A program made the position numbers and the translations under genes. This document shows positions 36,801 to 46,562 of a stretch of 64,000 bases of DNA, piece by piece (position 1 is the stretch's first letter; each line of letters begins with the position of its first letter). This stretch comes from Ureibacillus composti (GTDB lineage: Bacteria > Bacillota > Bacilli > Bacillales_A > Planococcaceae), in the NCBI GenBank assembly GCA_030348875.1, contig JAUCEP010000002.1, positions 1,071,001 through 1,135,000 of the forward strand. The letters are read 5' to 3'. Below the pieces are notes generated by a model. The model did no database searches, was not told the origin of the DNA, and saw only the letters and a list, made by a program, of their open reading frames with translations.

Positions 36801-37586
36801 ATGGAGCATTTAATACAGCATTTTCGTAAAGATGAACAAACATTTATTGAAAAGGTAATTGGATGGCTTCGAGAAGTAGAGGATCGTTATGCTCCGAAGT
36901 TAACAGATTTTTTAGACCCCAGACAAAGATTTATCGTAAACTCAGTTATTGGTCAAAATGAAGATTTAGTTATACATAGTGAAGGTATTTTTGGAGAAGC
37001 TGAAAGAGAACGAATTTTAATTTGCCCATCTTATTTTGAACCTCAAAAAGAAGACTTTCAAATTACCATTTTTGAAATTCAATATCCATCGAAGTTTGTG
37101 CAAATAAAGCATCCCGACGTACTTGGTGCATTACTATCAATCGGAATGGATCGAACGAAATTTGGTGATATTCGAATTGAAGATGAGTTAATTCAATTTG
37201 CGGTTGCTACAGAAGTTGCAGATTATATACAGACAAATTTAACGAGCATCGGTAAAGCAAAAGTCAGATTAGAGCAAGTTGATAGCCAGAAAAAACTCAT
37301 CCAAACAACTGACATATGGAATGATAAAAATTATACAGCCTCATCTATGAGGTTAGACGTTATATTGGGAACGGTATTAAATATGTCTCGTCAAAAGTCC
37401 CAAGCTCTTATAAAGGCTGGCAAAGTTAAGGTGAATTGGACAGTTCGTGAATCAACTTCCTTTGAGTTACAAGAAGGTGACATAATATCTGCGAGAGGTT
37501 TTGGTAGAATGAAAGTACTGATGATTGAGGGGAGAACAAAGAAAGATAAGATTCGACTTCAAGTAGGTCATTTAGAGCAAAAATAA
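36801..37586 (+). CDS. ylmH: S4-domain RNA-binding protein YlmH
   Basis: A 261-residue protein with an N-terminal domain (FLDPRQRFIVNSVIG, about 37-51) and a C-terminal S4 RNA-binding domain (about 180-245; SMRLDVILGTVLNMSRQKSQALIKAGKVKVNW). B. subtilis YlmH acts in a rescue pathway for obstructed ribosomes carrying nascent-chain peptidyl-tRNA. The ATG at 36801 follows AAAAGTGAG. It lies ahead of divIVA, as in most Firmicutes. Confidence 0.93.
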   Translation: MEHLIQHFRKDEQTFIEKVIGWLREVEDRYAPKLTDFLDPRQRFIVNSVIGQNEDLVIHSEGIFGEAERERILICPSYFEPQKEDFQITIFEIQYPSKFVQIKHPDVLGALLSIGMDRTKFGDIRIEDELIQFAVATEVADYIQTNLTSIGKAKVRLEQVDSQKKLIQTTDIWNDKNYTASSMRLDVILGTVLNMSRQKSQALIKAGKVKVNWTVRESTSFELQEGDIISARGFGRMKVLMIEGRTKKDKIRLQVGHLEQK

Positions 37587-37617
37587 CATTTGTTAACGAA
37601 AATTTGCGAAAATTTGA

Positions 37618-37645
37618 TGTCAATAACTTGCTAGAGCTGTATAAT
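37618..37645 (+). promoter_or_regulatory. Candidate promoter for divIVA
   Basis: A perfect TATAAT lies at 37640-37645, 40 nt before the divIVA start, in the gap after ylmH. The best -35 at 16 nt is TGTCAA (37618-37623), a weak match. The -10 makes this a credible divIVA promoter. Confidence 0.5.
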
Positions 37646-37684
37646 AGAGGTAAATATAATCGAAAATAAGGAGTGTTATGTCGT

Positions 37685-38233
37685 ATGCCACTATCCCCTC
37701 TCGATATACATAATAAAGAGTTTACTCGTGGATTCCGCGGATATGCTGAAGATGAGGTAAATGAATTTTTAGTTCAAATTATTAAAGATTACGAGATTAT
37801 TCTCCGAGAAAAGAAAGAGTTAGAAGAAAAACTTAAAATAATGACAGAGCAAATGAGCCACTATGACTCATTAAGAGATACACTTGAAAAATCAATTATG
37901 GTTGCACAAGAAGCAGCTGAAGACGTAAAACGTAATTCTCAAAAAGAAGCGAAATTGATTATGAAAGAAGCAGAAAAAAATGCTGACCGTATCGTTAATG
38001 AAGCACTCAGCAAAGCTCGTAAAATTGCTATTGAAATTGATGAGTTAAAGAAACAATCGAAAGTTTTCCGTAATCGATTCAAAATGTTAGTAGAAGCCCA
38101 ATTGGATTTATTAAATACAAATGACTGGGATCAATTAATGGAATATGATATAGGGCTAACAGAAATTCAAGAACACGCAAGACGTGATGATGAACAAGAA
38201 TTGACTGAAGAAGAATTAAAAAATTTATTATAG
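37685..38233 (+). CDS. divIVA: Cell division/polarity protein DivIVA
   Basis: Coiled-coil protein that binds negatively curved membrane at septa and poles and recruits partners. The 182-residue protein has the membrane-binding N-terminal domain (MPLSPLDIHNKEFTRGFRGY) with the exposed Phe/Arg pair near residues 14-17, a first coiled coil (about 28-60) and a second (about 70-140). It is somewhat longer than the 164-residue B. subtilis protein, with an acidic C-terminus. The ATG at 37685 follows AAGGAG; the ATG at 37678 is out of frame. Confidence 0.95.
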   Translation: MPLSPLDIHNKEFTRGFRGYAEDEVNEFLVQIIKDYEIILREKKELEEKLKIMTEQMSHYDSLRDTLEKSIMVAQEAAEDVKRNSQKEAKLIMKEAEKNADRIVNEALSKARKIAIEIDELKKQSKVFRNRFKMLVEAQLDLLNTNDWDQLMEYDIGLTEIQEHARRDDEQELTEEELKNLL

Positions 38234-38244
38234 GTCAATAATAC

Positions 38245-38273
38245 TTGACGTAATTCCTTCATTTCCATATACT
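38245..38273 (+). promoter_or_regulatory. Sigma-A promoter of the ileS T-box leader
   Basis: TTGACG (38245-38250) and TATACT (38268-38273) are 17 nt apart, five of six matches each. It lies just after the divIVA stop and 540 nt before ileS, so the leader is unusually long. Confidence 0.75.
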
Positions 38274-38429
38274 GATACACGAGTATATTATCCAAAACTA
38301 GGGATAAAACCCCTTCTTTTATAAAACCTTTGGCAAGTTATGAGATTTTGTAGAGGAGTTCTTGTATGAGTACAAGAAAAACTCCAAACGTAAAACATAG
38401 CCAAGGTGATATGACTTCTATATGTATAA

Positions 38430-38666
38430 AGTGATAACGGAGACAGTACTTATTGTGCGTGGACACTAGCGATTCGAGGATGGTGAAAGCTCGAACGAAG
38501 CAACCAATAAAGGAAAATCACTCCTGAGCTAAATCACTGAAAGTTAGTAAGTGATTTCGTATTACACAACGTTATTGTGTCTAAGAGGCGGCCAATTTGG
38601 CATGCAAATTAGGGTGGTACCACGAGTTTCGCATCTCGTCCCTTGTTAGGGATGAGGTGCTTTTTT
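38430..38666 (+). promoter_or_regulatory. T-box riboswitch (isoleucine) controlling ileS
   Basis: Uncharged tRNA-Ile binding lets transcription pass the terminator. Stem I begins near 38430 (GATAACGGAGACAGTA), and the specifier is ATC at 38517-38519, followed by A and CTCCTGAGC, the usual end of stem I. The T-box AGGGTGGTACCACG is at 38611-38624. The terminator stem GCATCTCGTCCCT / AGGGATGAGGTGC (38631-38660) is followed by six T. A short stem AAATCACT/AGTGATTT lies between. All parts of a class I T-box are present. Confidence 0.95.
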
Positions 38667-38824
38667 ATTTTCCAAATTTCAATTTATGTTTTGCACAAAA
38701 TCTGATTCATATATGTGATTCCTTGGAAAATAGTATGATTATTTGTTTAATTGTTAGTTAAACAAGAATACTGATTTAGATAATGAAGTAAAAAAATTAA
38801 GAAAAACTATTAGGAGGTTTCTAA

Positions 38825-41584
38825 ATGGTAGAGTATAAAGATACATTATCGATGCCAAAAACAGATTTCCCAATGCGTGGAAATCTACCAGCAAACGAAC
38901 CAAAAATTCAAGAAAAATGGAATGAAATGGATATTAATGCGCTAGTAAACGAGCGTACAAAAGATCGCCCAGTATTTGTACTGCATGATGGACCTCCATA
39001 TGCAAATGGGGATATCCACATTGGTCACGCACTTAACAAAGTAATCAAAGATATGATTAACCGTCATCGTTCAATGACAGGTTACCATGTACCATATGTT
39101 CCAGGATGGGATACACATGGACTACCAATCGAGCAAGCTTTAACAAATAAAGGCGTTAAACGTAAAGAGTTAACGATTGCCGAATTCCGTGAACTTTGTG
39201 AAAAATATGCCTATGAACAAATTGAAAACCAAAAAACACAATTTAGACGTCTTGGAGTTCGTGGTGATTGGGAGAATCCTTATATCACATTAAAACCAGA
39301 ATTTGAATCACGCCAAATTGAAGTATTCGGTAAAATGGCTGAAAAAGGGTATATCTATAAAGGGTTAAAACCTGTTTATTGGTCACCATCATCAGAATCA
39401 GCTTTAGCAGAAGCTGAAATTGAATATAAAGATGTTAAATCTCCATCTATTTATGTAAGTTTCGCTATTAAAGATGCAAAAGGCGTTGTTCCGGAAGATG
39501 CGAAATTCATTATTTGGACGACAACACCTTGGACGATTCCAGCAAACTTAGGGATCACTTTAAATGCCGAAATTACTTATGTAGTTGTTGCAGTAAATGA
39601 TAATAAATTTATTATCGCAAAAGATTTACTAGAAACTGTTTCTCAAGCACTTGAATGGGAAAATGCAGAAGTTGTGCAAGAAGTAAAAGGTCAAGAACTT
39701 GAATATGTAGTGGCAAAACATCCAATTTATGACCGTGATTCTTTAATCATGGTTGGTGAGCACGTTACAACAGATGCTGGTACTGGTTGTGTTCATACAG
39801 CTCCAGGTCACGGGGAAGATGACTTTAATGTTAGTAAAAAATATGGTCTACCAGTACTAAGTCCTGTTAATGACCAAGGTTGCTATACTAGCGAGGCTCC
39901 AGGGTTTGAAGGTCTATTCTACGATGATGCTAATAAAGTAATTACTGAAAAATTAAAAGAAGTGGGCGCTTTAGAGAAATTATCATTCTTTACTCACTCA
40001 TATCCACATGACTGGCGTACGAAAAAACCAGTTATTTATCGTGCTACACCACAATGGTTCTGTTCAGTAGAAGCATTCCGTGGAGAGCTATTAGAAGCAG
40101 TTCAAAGTACAACATTCACACCTGCATGGGGTGAAACACGTCTTTACAACATGATTCGTGATCGTGGTGACTGGTGTATTTCTCGTCAACGTGCATGGGG
40201 TGTACCAATTCCGGTGTTTTATGCTGAAAACGGCGAAGAGATTATTACACCTGAAACAATTGCTCATGTTTCACAATTATTCCGTGAACATGGCTCAAAC
40301 ATTTGGTTCCAACGTGAAGCAAAAGAATTATTACCAGAAGGCTTTACACATCCAGGTAGTCCAAATGGTAAATTCTCAAAAGAAAACGATATTATGGACG
40401 TTTGGTTCGATTCAGGTTCTTCACACCAAGGTGTACTTGTTGAGCGCGGTATGAAATATCCAGCAGATCTTTATCTTGAAGGTTCTGACCAACACCGTGG
40501 ATGGTTTAACTCATCATTAATTACTTCTGTAGCAATTAATGGCTATGCATCATACAAAGGCTTATTAACACATGGCTTCGTTTTAGATGGTGATGGACGT
40601 AAAATGAGTAAATCACTAGGAAACGTAATTATTCCTGAAAAAGTAATGAACCAATATGGCGCAGATATTCTTCGTCTATGGGTAGCATCTGTTGACTATA
40701 CAGGTGACGTTCGTATCTCAATGGATATGTTAAAACAAATTTCAGAAGTGTATCGTAAAATCCGTAATACTTTACGTTTCTTACATGGTAATCTTCATGA
40801 TTTCGATGCAAATACAAATCGTGTTGCCTATGAAGAATTACGTGAAGTAGATCAATATGTATATATGCGTTTACAAGATGTATTAAAACATGTTCGTGCA
40901 GCATATGACCGTTATGATTTTGCATCTGTATACCATACAATCAATAACTTTGTAGCGGTTGAATTATCTGCATTCTACTTAGATATTGCAAAAGATGTTG
41001 TGTACATCGAAGGTACTGATAATAAAGATCGCCGTTCAATGCAAACAGTAATGTATGATACTTTATTAACACTTCTTAAAGTACTTACACCAATCATCCC
41101 TCACACTACGGATGAATTATGGTCTTACTTAAATGCAGAAGAGGCTTCTGTTCAATTAACGGATTTCCCAGAAGTGGATGAATACGAAAACTTTGGTGAG
41201 TTACGTACGAAGTGGGAAAAAGTCATTGATTTACGTGATGAAGTTTTAAAAGCACTTGAAGAAGCTCGTAATGCGAAAACAATCGGTAAATCATTAGAAG
41301 CGAAAGTAACAATTTATGCAAATGAGGATGTTGTTGCTTTACTTCAAGATGAATCAATTAACTTTGCACAATTAAACATTGTTTCACAATTTGTTGTAGC
41401 TGGTGAAAAAGCGCAAGCGCCTGAAAATGCGCTAGTGCTAGAACTTGCCGCAATCGTTGTTGAAAAAGCGGATGGAGAAAAATGTGAACGCTGCTGGTCT
41501 TACGCAGATACAGTTGGTCAAGTGGAAGCACACCCAACATTATGTTCTCGTTGTGCAGATGTTGTTGAAAAACAATACGTATAA
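38825..41584 (+). CDS. ileS: Isoleucine-tRNA ligase
   Basis: Class I aminoacyl-tRNA synthetase charging tRNA-Ile, 919 residues. Catalytic signatures are HIGH (65-68 in NGDIHIGH) and KMSKS (593-597); the editing (CP1) domain (about 190-400) has [12 protein letters not shown] and the [15 protein letters not shown] motif. The C-terminal zinc finger is CERC ... CSRC (about 886-910). The ATG follows TTAGGAGG. It is controlled by the T-box leader upstream. Absence of the mupirocin-resistance ileS2 features points to the housekeeping form. Confidence 0.98.
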   Translation: MVEYKDTLSMPKTDFPMRGNLPANEPKIQEKWNEMDINALVNERTKDRPVFVLHDGPPYANGDIHIGHALNKVIKDMINRHRSMTGYHVPYVPGWDTHGLPIEQALTNKGVKRKELTIAEFRELCEKYAYEQIENQKTQFRRLGVRGDWENPYITLKPEFESRQIEVFGKMAEKGYIYKGLKPVYWSPSSESALAEAEIEYKDVKSPSIYVSFAIKDAKGVVPEDAKFIIWTTTPWTIPANLGITLNAEITYVVVAVNDNKFIIAKDLLETVSQALEWENAEVVQEVKGQELEYVVAKHPIYDRDSLIMVGEHVTTDAGTGCVHTAPGHGEDDFNVSKKYGLPVLSPVNDQGCYTSEAPGFEGLFYDDANKVITEKLKEVGALEKLSFFTHSYPHDWRTKKPVIYRATPQWFCSVEAFRGELLEAVQSTTFTPAWGETRLYNMIRDRGDWCISRQRAWGVPIPVFYAENGEEIITPETIAHVSQLFREHGSNIWFQREAKELLPEGFTHPGSPNGKFSKENDIMDVWFDSGSSHQGVLVERGMKYPADLYLEGSDQHRGWFNSSLITSVAINGYASYKGLLTHGFVLDGDGRKMSKSLGNVIIPEKVMNQYGADILRLWVASVDYTGDVRISMDMLKQISEVYRKIRNTLRFLHGNLHDFDANTNRVAYEELREVDQYVYMRLQDVLKHVRAAYDRYDFASVYHTINNFVAVELSAFYLDIAKDVVYIEGTDNKDRRSMQTVMYDTLLTLLKVLTPIIPHTTDELWSYLNAEEASVQLTDFPEVDEYENFGELRTKWEKVIDLRDEVLKALEEARNAKTIGKSLEAKVTIYANEDVVALLQDESINFAQLNIVSQFVVAGEKAQAPENALVLELAAIVVEKADGEKCERCWSYADTVGQVEAHPTLCSRCADVVEKQYV

Positions 41585-41605
41585 TCATTAAGACGCCTAA
41601 ATCCG

Positions 41606-41652
41606 GGTTGCTCATAAGTCGGTTTAATCTGACTCTTATGGGCAACCTTTTT
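41606..41652 (+). terminator. Terminator after ileS
   Basis: The stem GGTTGCTCATAAG / CTTATGGGCAACC (13 bp, one G-T pair) is followed by TTTTTATT. A fragment with AAGCGGAGAACGCC and GAAGCGAG follows at 41659-41692 and resembles a degraded interspersed repeat. Confidence 0.85.
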
Positions 41653-41781
41653 ATTAGAAAAGCGGAGAACGCCTCTAAAAAGAGAAGCGAGATTAAAATC
41701 CCGACATTCGTAGAAACCAATTCTTCTAACCAATACATTTGGTACCATAATGCCAATGTATTTAGGTGATATATAAATTTA

Positions 41782-41790
41782 TGGTAGAAT
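41782..41790 (+). promoter_or_regulatory. Extended -10 promoter for lspA
   Basis: TGG-TAGAAT is an extended -10 (TGN plus TAGAAT, five of six), 36 nt before the lspA ATG. The -35 at 18 nt is TTTAGG, weak, as is common with an extended -10. Confidence 0.5.
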
Positions 41791-41825
41791 AGTGAGGATA
41801 TATAGGTAAACGGGGGAAATAATAT

Positions 41826-42305
41826 ATGTATAAATATTATGGTTTAGCTGCTTTAGTTGTCCTTTTAGATCAATGGACTAAATGGCTAGTTGTTAAAAAT
41901 ATGGAACTCGGTGAACGAATCGCAATTTGGGATCCCTGGTTTGGAATCTTATCGCACCGCAATCGTGGTGCAGCTTGGGGTATGTTACAGGGGAAATTAT
42001 GGATCTTTGTTATCGTCACATTAGTTGTCATTGCTGGAATTATTTATTACTACCATAAAGAAGCAAAAGGCAAGCCACTATTTCAAATTTCCCTAATGGT
42101 TCTGTTAGGAGGAGCCCTTGGGAATTTTATCGATCGACTATTCCGTGGAGAAGTAGTAGACTTTGCTGATGTATTAATTCCAATTATTAATTATGACTTC
42201 CCAATTTTTAATATTGCAGATGCTGCATTAACAATTTCCGTTATCATGTTAATTTTTGTATTACTTAAAGAAGAGCGAGAAGAAAAGAAAAAGGTGAAAC
42301 AATGA
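41826..42305 (+). CDS. lspA: Lipoprotein signal peptidase (signal peptidase II)
   Basis: Integral membrane aspartyl protease that removes signal peptides from diacylglyceryl-modified prolipoproteins. The 159-residue protein has four transmembrane helices. Catalytic Asp residues lie in GNFIDRLFRGEVVDFAD (about 99-115) and FNIADAALTI (about 129-138). The conserved NRGAAWGM segment is near residue 46. The ATG at 41826 is behind CGGGGGAAA. It overlaps the next gene by 4 nt (ATGA), the usual lspA-rluD coupling. Confidence 0.96.
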   Translation: MYKYYGLAALVVLLDQWTKWLVVKNMELGERIAIWDPWFGILSHRNRGAAWGMLQGKLWIFVIVTLVVIAGIIYYYHKEAKGKPLFQISLMVLLGGALGNFIDRLFRGEVVDFADVLIPIINYDFPIFNIADAALTISVIMLIFVLLKEEREEKKKVKQ

Positions 42306-43216
42306 CAGTAGTAAAATATACAATTGAATCTGAAATTGCAGGAGAGCGTATTGATAAAGCAGTATCAACGTTTGAGGCAGAATGGTCCCGCAATCAAATT
42401 GCAGGTTGGATTTCAGATGGTATTTTAAAAGTAAATGGTGAAGAAGTTAAAGCGAAATATAAAGTAAGAGAAGGGGACGTTATCGAAATAGATATTCCTG
42501 AACCTGAGCCTCTTGAAGTAATCCCAGAGGAAATGGATTTAGAGATTGTATATGAAGACTCGGACGTACTTGTAGTTAATAAACCAAAAGGTATGGTCGT
42601 ACATCCAGCACCTGGTCATTTAACTGGTACATTAGTGAATGGCTTAATGCATCATTGTAAAGACCTTTCAGGAATTAACGGCATTTTAAGACCAGGTATT
42701 GTACACCGTATTGATAAAGATACGTCTGGTTTACTTATGGTAGCGAAAAATGACGTAGCTCACAATTCACTAGTAGAACAATTAGTAAATAAAACAGTAA
42801 CTCGAAAATATACTGCGCTTGTTCATGGTCATATTGCACACGATAAAGGGACGATCGATGCCCCGATTGGACGAGACCCAAAAGACCGTCAAAAACAAGC
42901 AATTGTTGATAATGGGAAACATGCTGTAACACATTTTCATGTTCTAGCACGATTAGGTGGGAAGTATACATTAGTGGAGTGTAAATTAGAAACTGGTCGT
43001 ACACATCAAATTCGTATCCACATGAATTATATCGGGTACCCCTTAGTTGGTGATCCAAAATACGGACCGAAGAAAACGATTGATTTTGGTGGACAGGTAC
43101 TTCATGCGGGAGTTCTTGGCTTTATTCATCCGATAACAAAGGAATATTTAGAATTTGAAGCCCCATTACCAGATGATTTTAAACAGTTACTTGAACAATT
43201 ACGAGAAGAAAACTAA
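42302..43216 (+). CDS. rluD: RluA-family pseudouridine synthase (RluD/YlyB type)
   Basis: Converts uridine to pseudouridine in rRNA; by similarity to RluD, probably in helix 69 of 23S rRNA. The 304-residue protein has an N-terminal S4 domain (about 10-60) and a catalytic domain with the RluA motif GIVHRIDKDTSGLLMVAK (catalytic Asp in RIDKDTSG, about residue 140). GRTHQIRIHMNYIGYPLVGD is the other signature. The gene overlaps lspA by 4 nt. Exact target sites cannot be read from the sequence. Confidence 0.92.
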   Translation: MTVVKYTIESEIAGERIDKAVSTFEAEWSRNQIAGWISDGILKVNGEEVKAKYKVREGDVIEIDIPEPEPLEVIPEEMDLEIVYEDSDVLVVNKPKGMVVHPAPGHLTGTLVNGLMHHCKDLSGINGILRPGIVHRIDKDTSGLLMVAKNDVAHNSLVEQLVNKTVTRKYTALVHGHIAHDKGTIDAPIGRDPKDRQKQAIVDNGKHAVTHFHVLARLGGKYTLVECKLETGRTHQIRIHMNYIGYPLVGDPKYGPKKTIDFGGQVLHAGVLGFIHPITKEYLEFEAPLPDDFKQLLEQLREEN

Positions 43217-43243
43217 ATTCGACAATCAATTTTACAAATGATG

Positions 43244-43272
43244 TTGACTTCGACAAAATTAAGGTCTATACT
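43244..43272 (+). promoter_or_regulatory. Sigma-A promoter of the pyr operon
   Basis: TTGACT (43244-43249) and TATACT (43267-43272) are 17 nt apart, five of six matches each. It lies 56 nt before the PyrR binding sequence and 380 nt before pyrR. Confidence 0.75.
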
Positions 43273-43327
43273 GACTACAGTGAATGAATAAATAAACATT
43301 AAAAACTAAATATTCACCTTTAATGGC

Positions 43328-43528
43328 AGTCCAGAGAGGCTGATAAGGTACATGTGGAACGAGTATTTTCGTACTATTGTAAGCACTACGAGATAGTGAA
43401 ACGATAGTATTGCATAAGCATTAATGCATAGGATAATCATGTCTATGTATAATTATGCAAATGGAAACTCGTATGAAATTTCGACACGTATATCCAACCT
43501 CTTAAGCTGATGCTTAGGAGGTTTTTAT
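43328..43528 (+). promoter_or_regulatory. PyrR-dependent transcription attenuator ahead of pyrR
   Basis: AGTCCAGAGAGGCT at 43328-43341 matches the PyrR binding-loop consensus ARUCCNGNGAGGYU at every position. The terminator stem AACCTCTTAAGC / GCTTAGGAGGTT (43496-43523) is followed by TTTTTATTTT. When UMP is high, PyrR stabilises the anti-antiterminator and the terminator forms. Between 43345 and 43490 the sequence must form the antiterminator, not resolved here. Confidence 0.9.
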
Positions 43529-43622
43529 TTTGCTTAAGAACAAAACAAGCTTCCAGAATATTTTTGAAGAAGCATAAGCAAGATAATAAAAACTCTCACG
43601 ACTGTACGCAAATGTAAAATAA

Positions 43623-44198
<576 letters not shown>

Positions 44199-44218
44199 CA
44201 AGATCGTGAGGAAGTACC

Positions 44219-45511
44219 ATGTCAAAGCATGCGGTTTTAGATATAAATGAAAAACCAACTGGTGGACAACTGATTACATTAAGTTTTCAACATATGTTTG
44301 CAATGTTTGGTTCAACCATCTTAGTACCACAATTAGTAGGATTGAGTCCAGCGATTGCATTATTAACGAGTGGAATTGCAACAATAATCTTTCTACTTAT
44401 AACACAATTTAAAGTACCTGCTTATTTAGGATCGTCCTTCGCATTTATAACGCCGATTTTAATTGCAACGGGTGGTTTAGATGGAAATGGCGCAAATGTA
44501 AATCCCGGAAATGCAATGATCGGGGCAATGGCAGTAGGTGTGGTATACGGAATTGTATCATTAGTGATTTGGAAATCGGGTTACAAATGGTTAATGAGTC
44601 TGTTACCACCAATTGTTGTAGCACCTGTCATTATCGTAATCGGATTAGGTTTGTCTGGTACGGCAGTTAATATGGCGATGAATGTGAATGGAGAATATAA
44701 TTTCCTTCACTTTACAGCAGCATTAGTGACACTGTTTTCAGCCATAATCTTTAATGTGTATTTTAAAAATATATTAAGTACAATGCCAATTTTAATGGGA
44801 TTAATTATTGGTTACATATACTCCGCTTTAGTAGGAATAGTAGATTTTTCAGCAGTAAAAGAAGCGAAATGGTTTGCATTACCTGACTTTTTAATCCCAG
44901 GTGTTGATTATGAATTTAATGTAACATCAAAAATCCTTCTGGCCATGGTACCGATCGTGATTGTAACGATTTCAGAACACATTGGTCACCAATTAGTATT
45001 AGGAAAAGTTGTTAATCGAAACTATATTAAAGACCCAGGTTTACATCGTTCATTATTAGGTGACGGGTTGGGAACATTTGTAAGTGCACTCATCGGTGGT
45101 CCGCCAAAAACAACGTATGGTGAAAACATTGGGGTACTGGCCATCACAAGAGTATTCTCAGTTTATGTGATCTTAGGTGCAGCAGTATTAGCGATTATCT
45201 TCTCGTTTGCAGGCAAGGCAATGGCTTTAGTACAAACCATTCCAACTGCTGTACTTGGTGGAATTTCCATCTTACTATTCGGAATCATTGCTTCAAGTGG
45301 TTTACGAATGTTAGTAGAAAACAATATTGATTTTGGGAATAACCGCAACATGGTCATTGCCTCAGTAATATTAGTCGTAGGAATTGGCGGTGCAGCATTA
45401 CGATTTAGCGAATCTTTCTCAATCGAAGGAATGGCGTTAGCTGCAATTGTCGGTGTCATCTTAAATCTGGTTCTACCAGGTCGAAATAAAGAAGTGAAAG
45501 ATCTAACTTAA
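44219..45511 (+). CDS. pyrP: Uracil permease (NCS2 family)
   Basis: Proton-coupled uracil uptake protein of 430 residues with about 14 membrane segments. The N-terminal LSFQHMFAMFGSTILVP is typical of UraA/PyrP. NCS2 motifs: VTISEHIGHQLVLGKV with the substrate-binding Glu (about residue 245-260) and GDGLGTFVSALIGGPPKTTYGENIGVLAIT with the second Glu (about 281-310). The ATG follows GAGGAAG. Its location in the pyr operon supports uracil, not xanthine, as substrate. Confidence 0.94.
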   Translation: MSKHAVLDINEKPTGGQLITLSFQHMFAMFGSTILVPQLVGLSPAIALLTSGIATIIFLLITQFKVPAYLGSSFAFITPILIATGGLDGNGANVNPGNAMIGAMAVGVVYGIVSLVIWKSGYKWLMSLLPPIVVAPVIIVIGLGLSGTAVNMAMNVNGEYNFLHFTAALVTLFSAIIFNVYFKNILSTMPILMGLIIGYIYSALVGIVDFSAVKEAKWFALPDFLIPGVDYEFNVTSKILLAMVPIVIVTISEHIGHQLVLGKVVNRNYIKDPGLHRSLLGDGLGTFVSALIGGPPKTTYGENIGVLAITRVFSVYVILGAAVLAIIFSFAGKAMALVQTIPTAVLGGISILLFGIIASSGLRMLVENNIDFGNNRNMVIASVILVVGIGGAALRFSESFSIEGMALAAIVGVILNLVLPGRNKEVKDLT

Positions 45512-45537
45512 ATAACTATAATAATAACCTTTTAAGA

Positions 45538-45645
45538 ATTGTCCAGAGAGGCAAAAAAGGGGAAATATGACGTAAGTGGGTTTATAACCTGCTAATTTCG
45601 TTATACCTCCTCCAATGCCTCGCGACTAGTTAGCGAGGCATTTAC
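45538..45645 (+). promoter_or_regulatory. PyrR-dependent attenuator between pyrP and pyrB
   Basis: TTGTCCAGAGAGGCAA at 45539-45554 carries the PyrR-binding core CCAGAGAGGC. The terminator stem AATGCCTCGC / GCGAGGCATT (45614-45642) follows, then TTACTG, a weak T-run. This allows downstream biosynthetic genes to be shut off while pyrR and pyrP are still read. Confidence 0.85.
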
Positions 45646-45677
45646 TGTATCAAAAAGTTTTTCAGGAGGAATCAATA

Positions 45678-46562
45678 GTGAGAAATTTACTTTCAATGGA
45701 ACATTTAACGAATGAAGAAGTATATCAGATACTTAAACTCGCATCTGATTTTGAGAATGGAGAACAAAGCAAATTATCTAAATCATATAACGTAGCCAAT
45801 CTGTTTTTCGAACCTAGTACCCGGACAAAAACAAGTTTTGAAATGGCTGAAAGGAAAATTGGTTGTACAGTGATCCCATTTGATGCAGGATTTTCGAGCG
45901 CATTAAAGGGTGAGACAATGTATGACACAGTAAAAACATTAGAAATGATTGGTTTGGATGCCGTCATAGTTAGAGCAAAAGAAGATGAATATTATAATGA
46001 ACTTCTTGAAGGCATCAACGTTTCAGTCATTAATGCTGGGGATGGCGCGGGGCAACATCCATCTCAAAGTCTACTTGATTTATATACAATTCATAAGGAA
46101 TTTGGAAAATTCGAAGGACTAAATGTAACGATTGTTGGTGATATCTCACACAGTCGAGTAGCAAAATCAAATGCAACGGCTTTAAAACGTTTAGGTGTAA
46201 ATATCCGGTTCTTATGTCCTCCAGAATGGGCGGGTGAATTCGAAGCGCATCATTCATGGGATGAATTAATTGAGGATAGTGATGTTATTATGTTACTTCG
46301 CATTCAACATGAACGTCATCACGTAAATAAGAGCTTTTCAAAAGAAAGTTATCATGAACAATATGGACTAACATTTGAACGTGAGAAAAGAATGAAACCT
46401 AATGCCATCATCATGCATCCAGCTCCTGTAAACAGAGATGTAGAAATCGTATCAGAGCTAGTTGAATGTGAACGTTCAAGAATTTTTGATCAAGTTCGTA
46501 ATGGTGTGTTTGTTCGAATGGCCATCCTCGAAACGATTCTGAAGGGAAGAGAAAGATGTTGA
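45678..46562 (+). CDS. pyrB: Aspartate carbamoyltransferase catalytic subunit
   Basis: Makes carbamoyl aspartate from carbamoyl phosphate and aspartate. The 294-residue protein has [16 protein letters not shown] with the STRT carbamoyl-phosphate motif (about 44-59), [12 protein letters not shown] and the aspartate-side RIQHERH. The start is GTG at 45678, well spaced from AGGAGGAAT. As in other Bacillales no regulatory subunit (pyrI) is present. pyrC overlaps by 7 nt. Confidence 0.97.
   Translation: MRNLLSMEHLTNEEVYQILKLASDFENGEQSKLSKSYNVANLFFEPSTRTKTSFEMAERKIGCTVIPFDAGFSSALKGETMYDTVKTLEMIGLDAVIVRAKEDEYYNELLEGINVSVINAGDGAGQHPSQSLLDLYTIHKEFGKFEGLNVTIVGDISHSRVAKSNATALKRLGVNIRFLCPPEWAGEFEAHHSWDELIEDSDVIMLLRIQHERHHVNKSFSKESYHEQYGLTFEREKRMKPNAIIMHPAPVNRDVEIVSELVECERSRIFDQVRNGVFVRMAILETILKGRERC

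Noticed and set aside
41358-41756. Minus-strand frame over the end of ileS
   Set aside because: Antisense to the conserved zinc-finger end of ileS and to its terminator; composition is that of a shadow.
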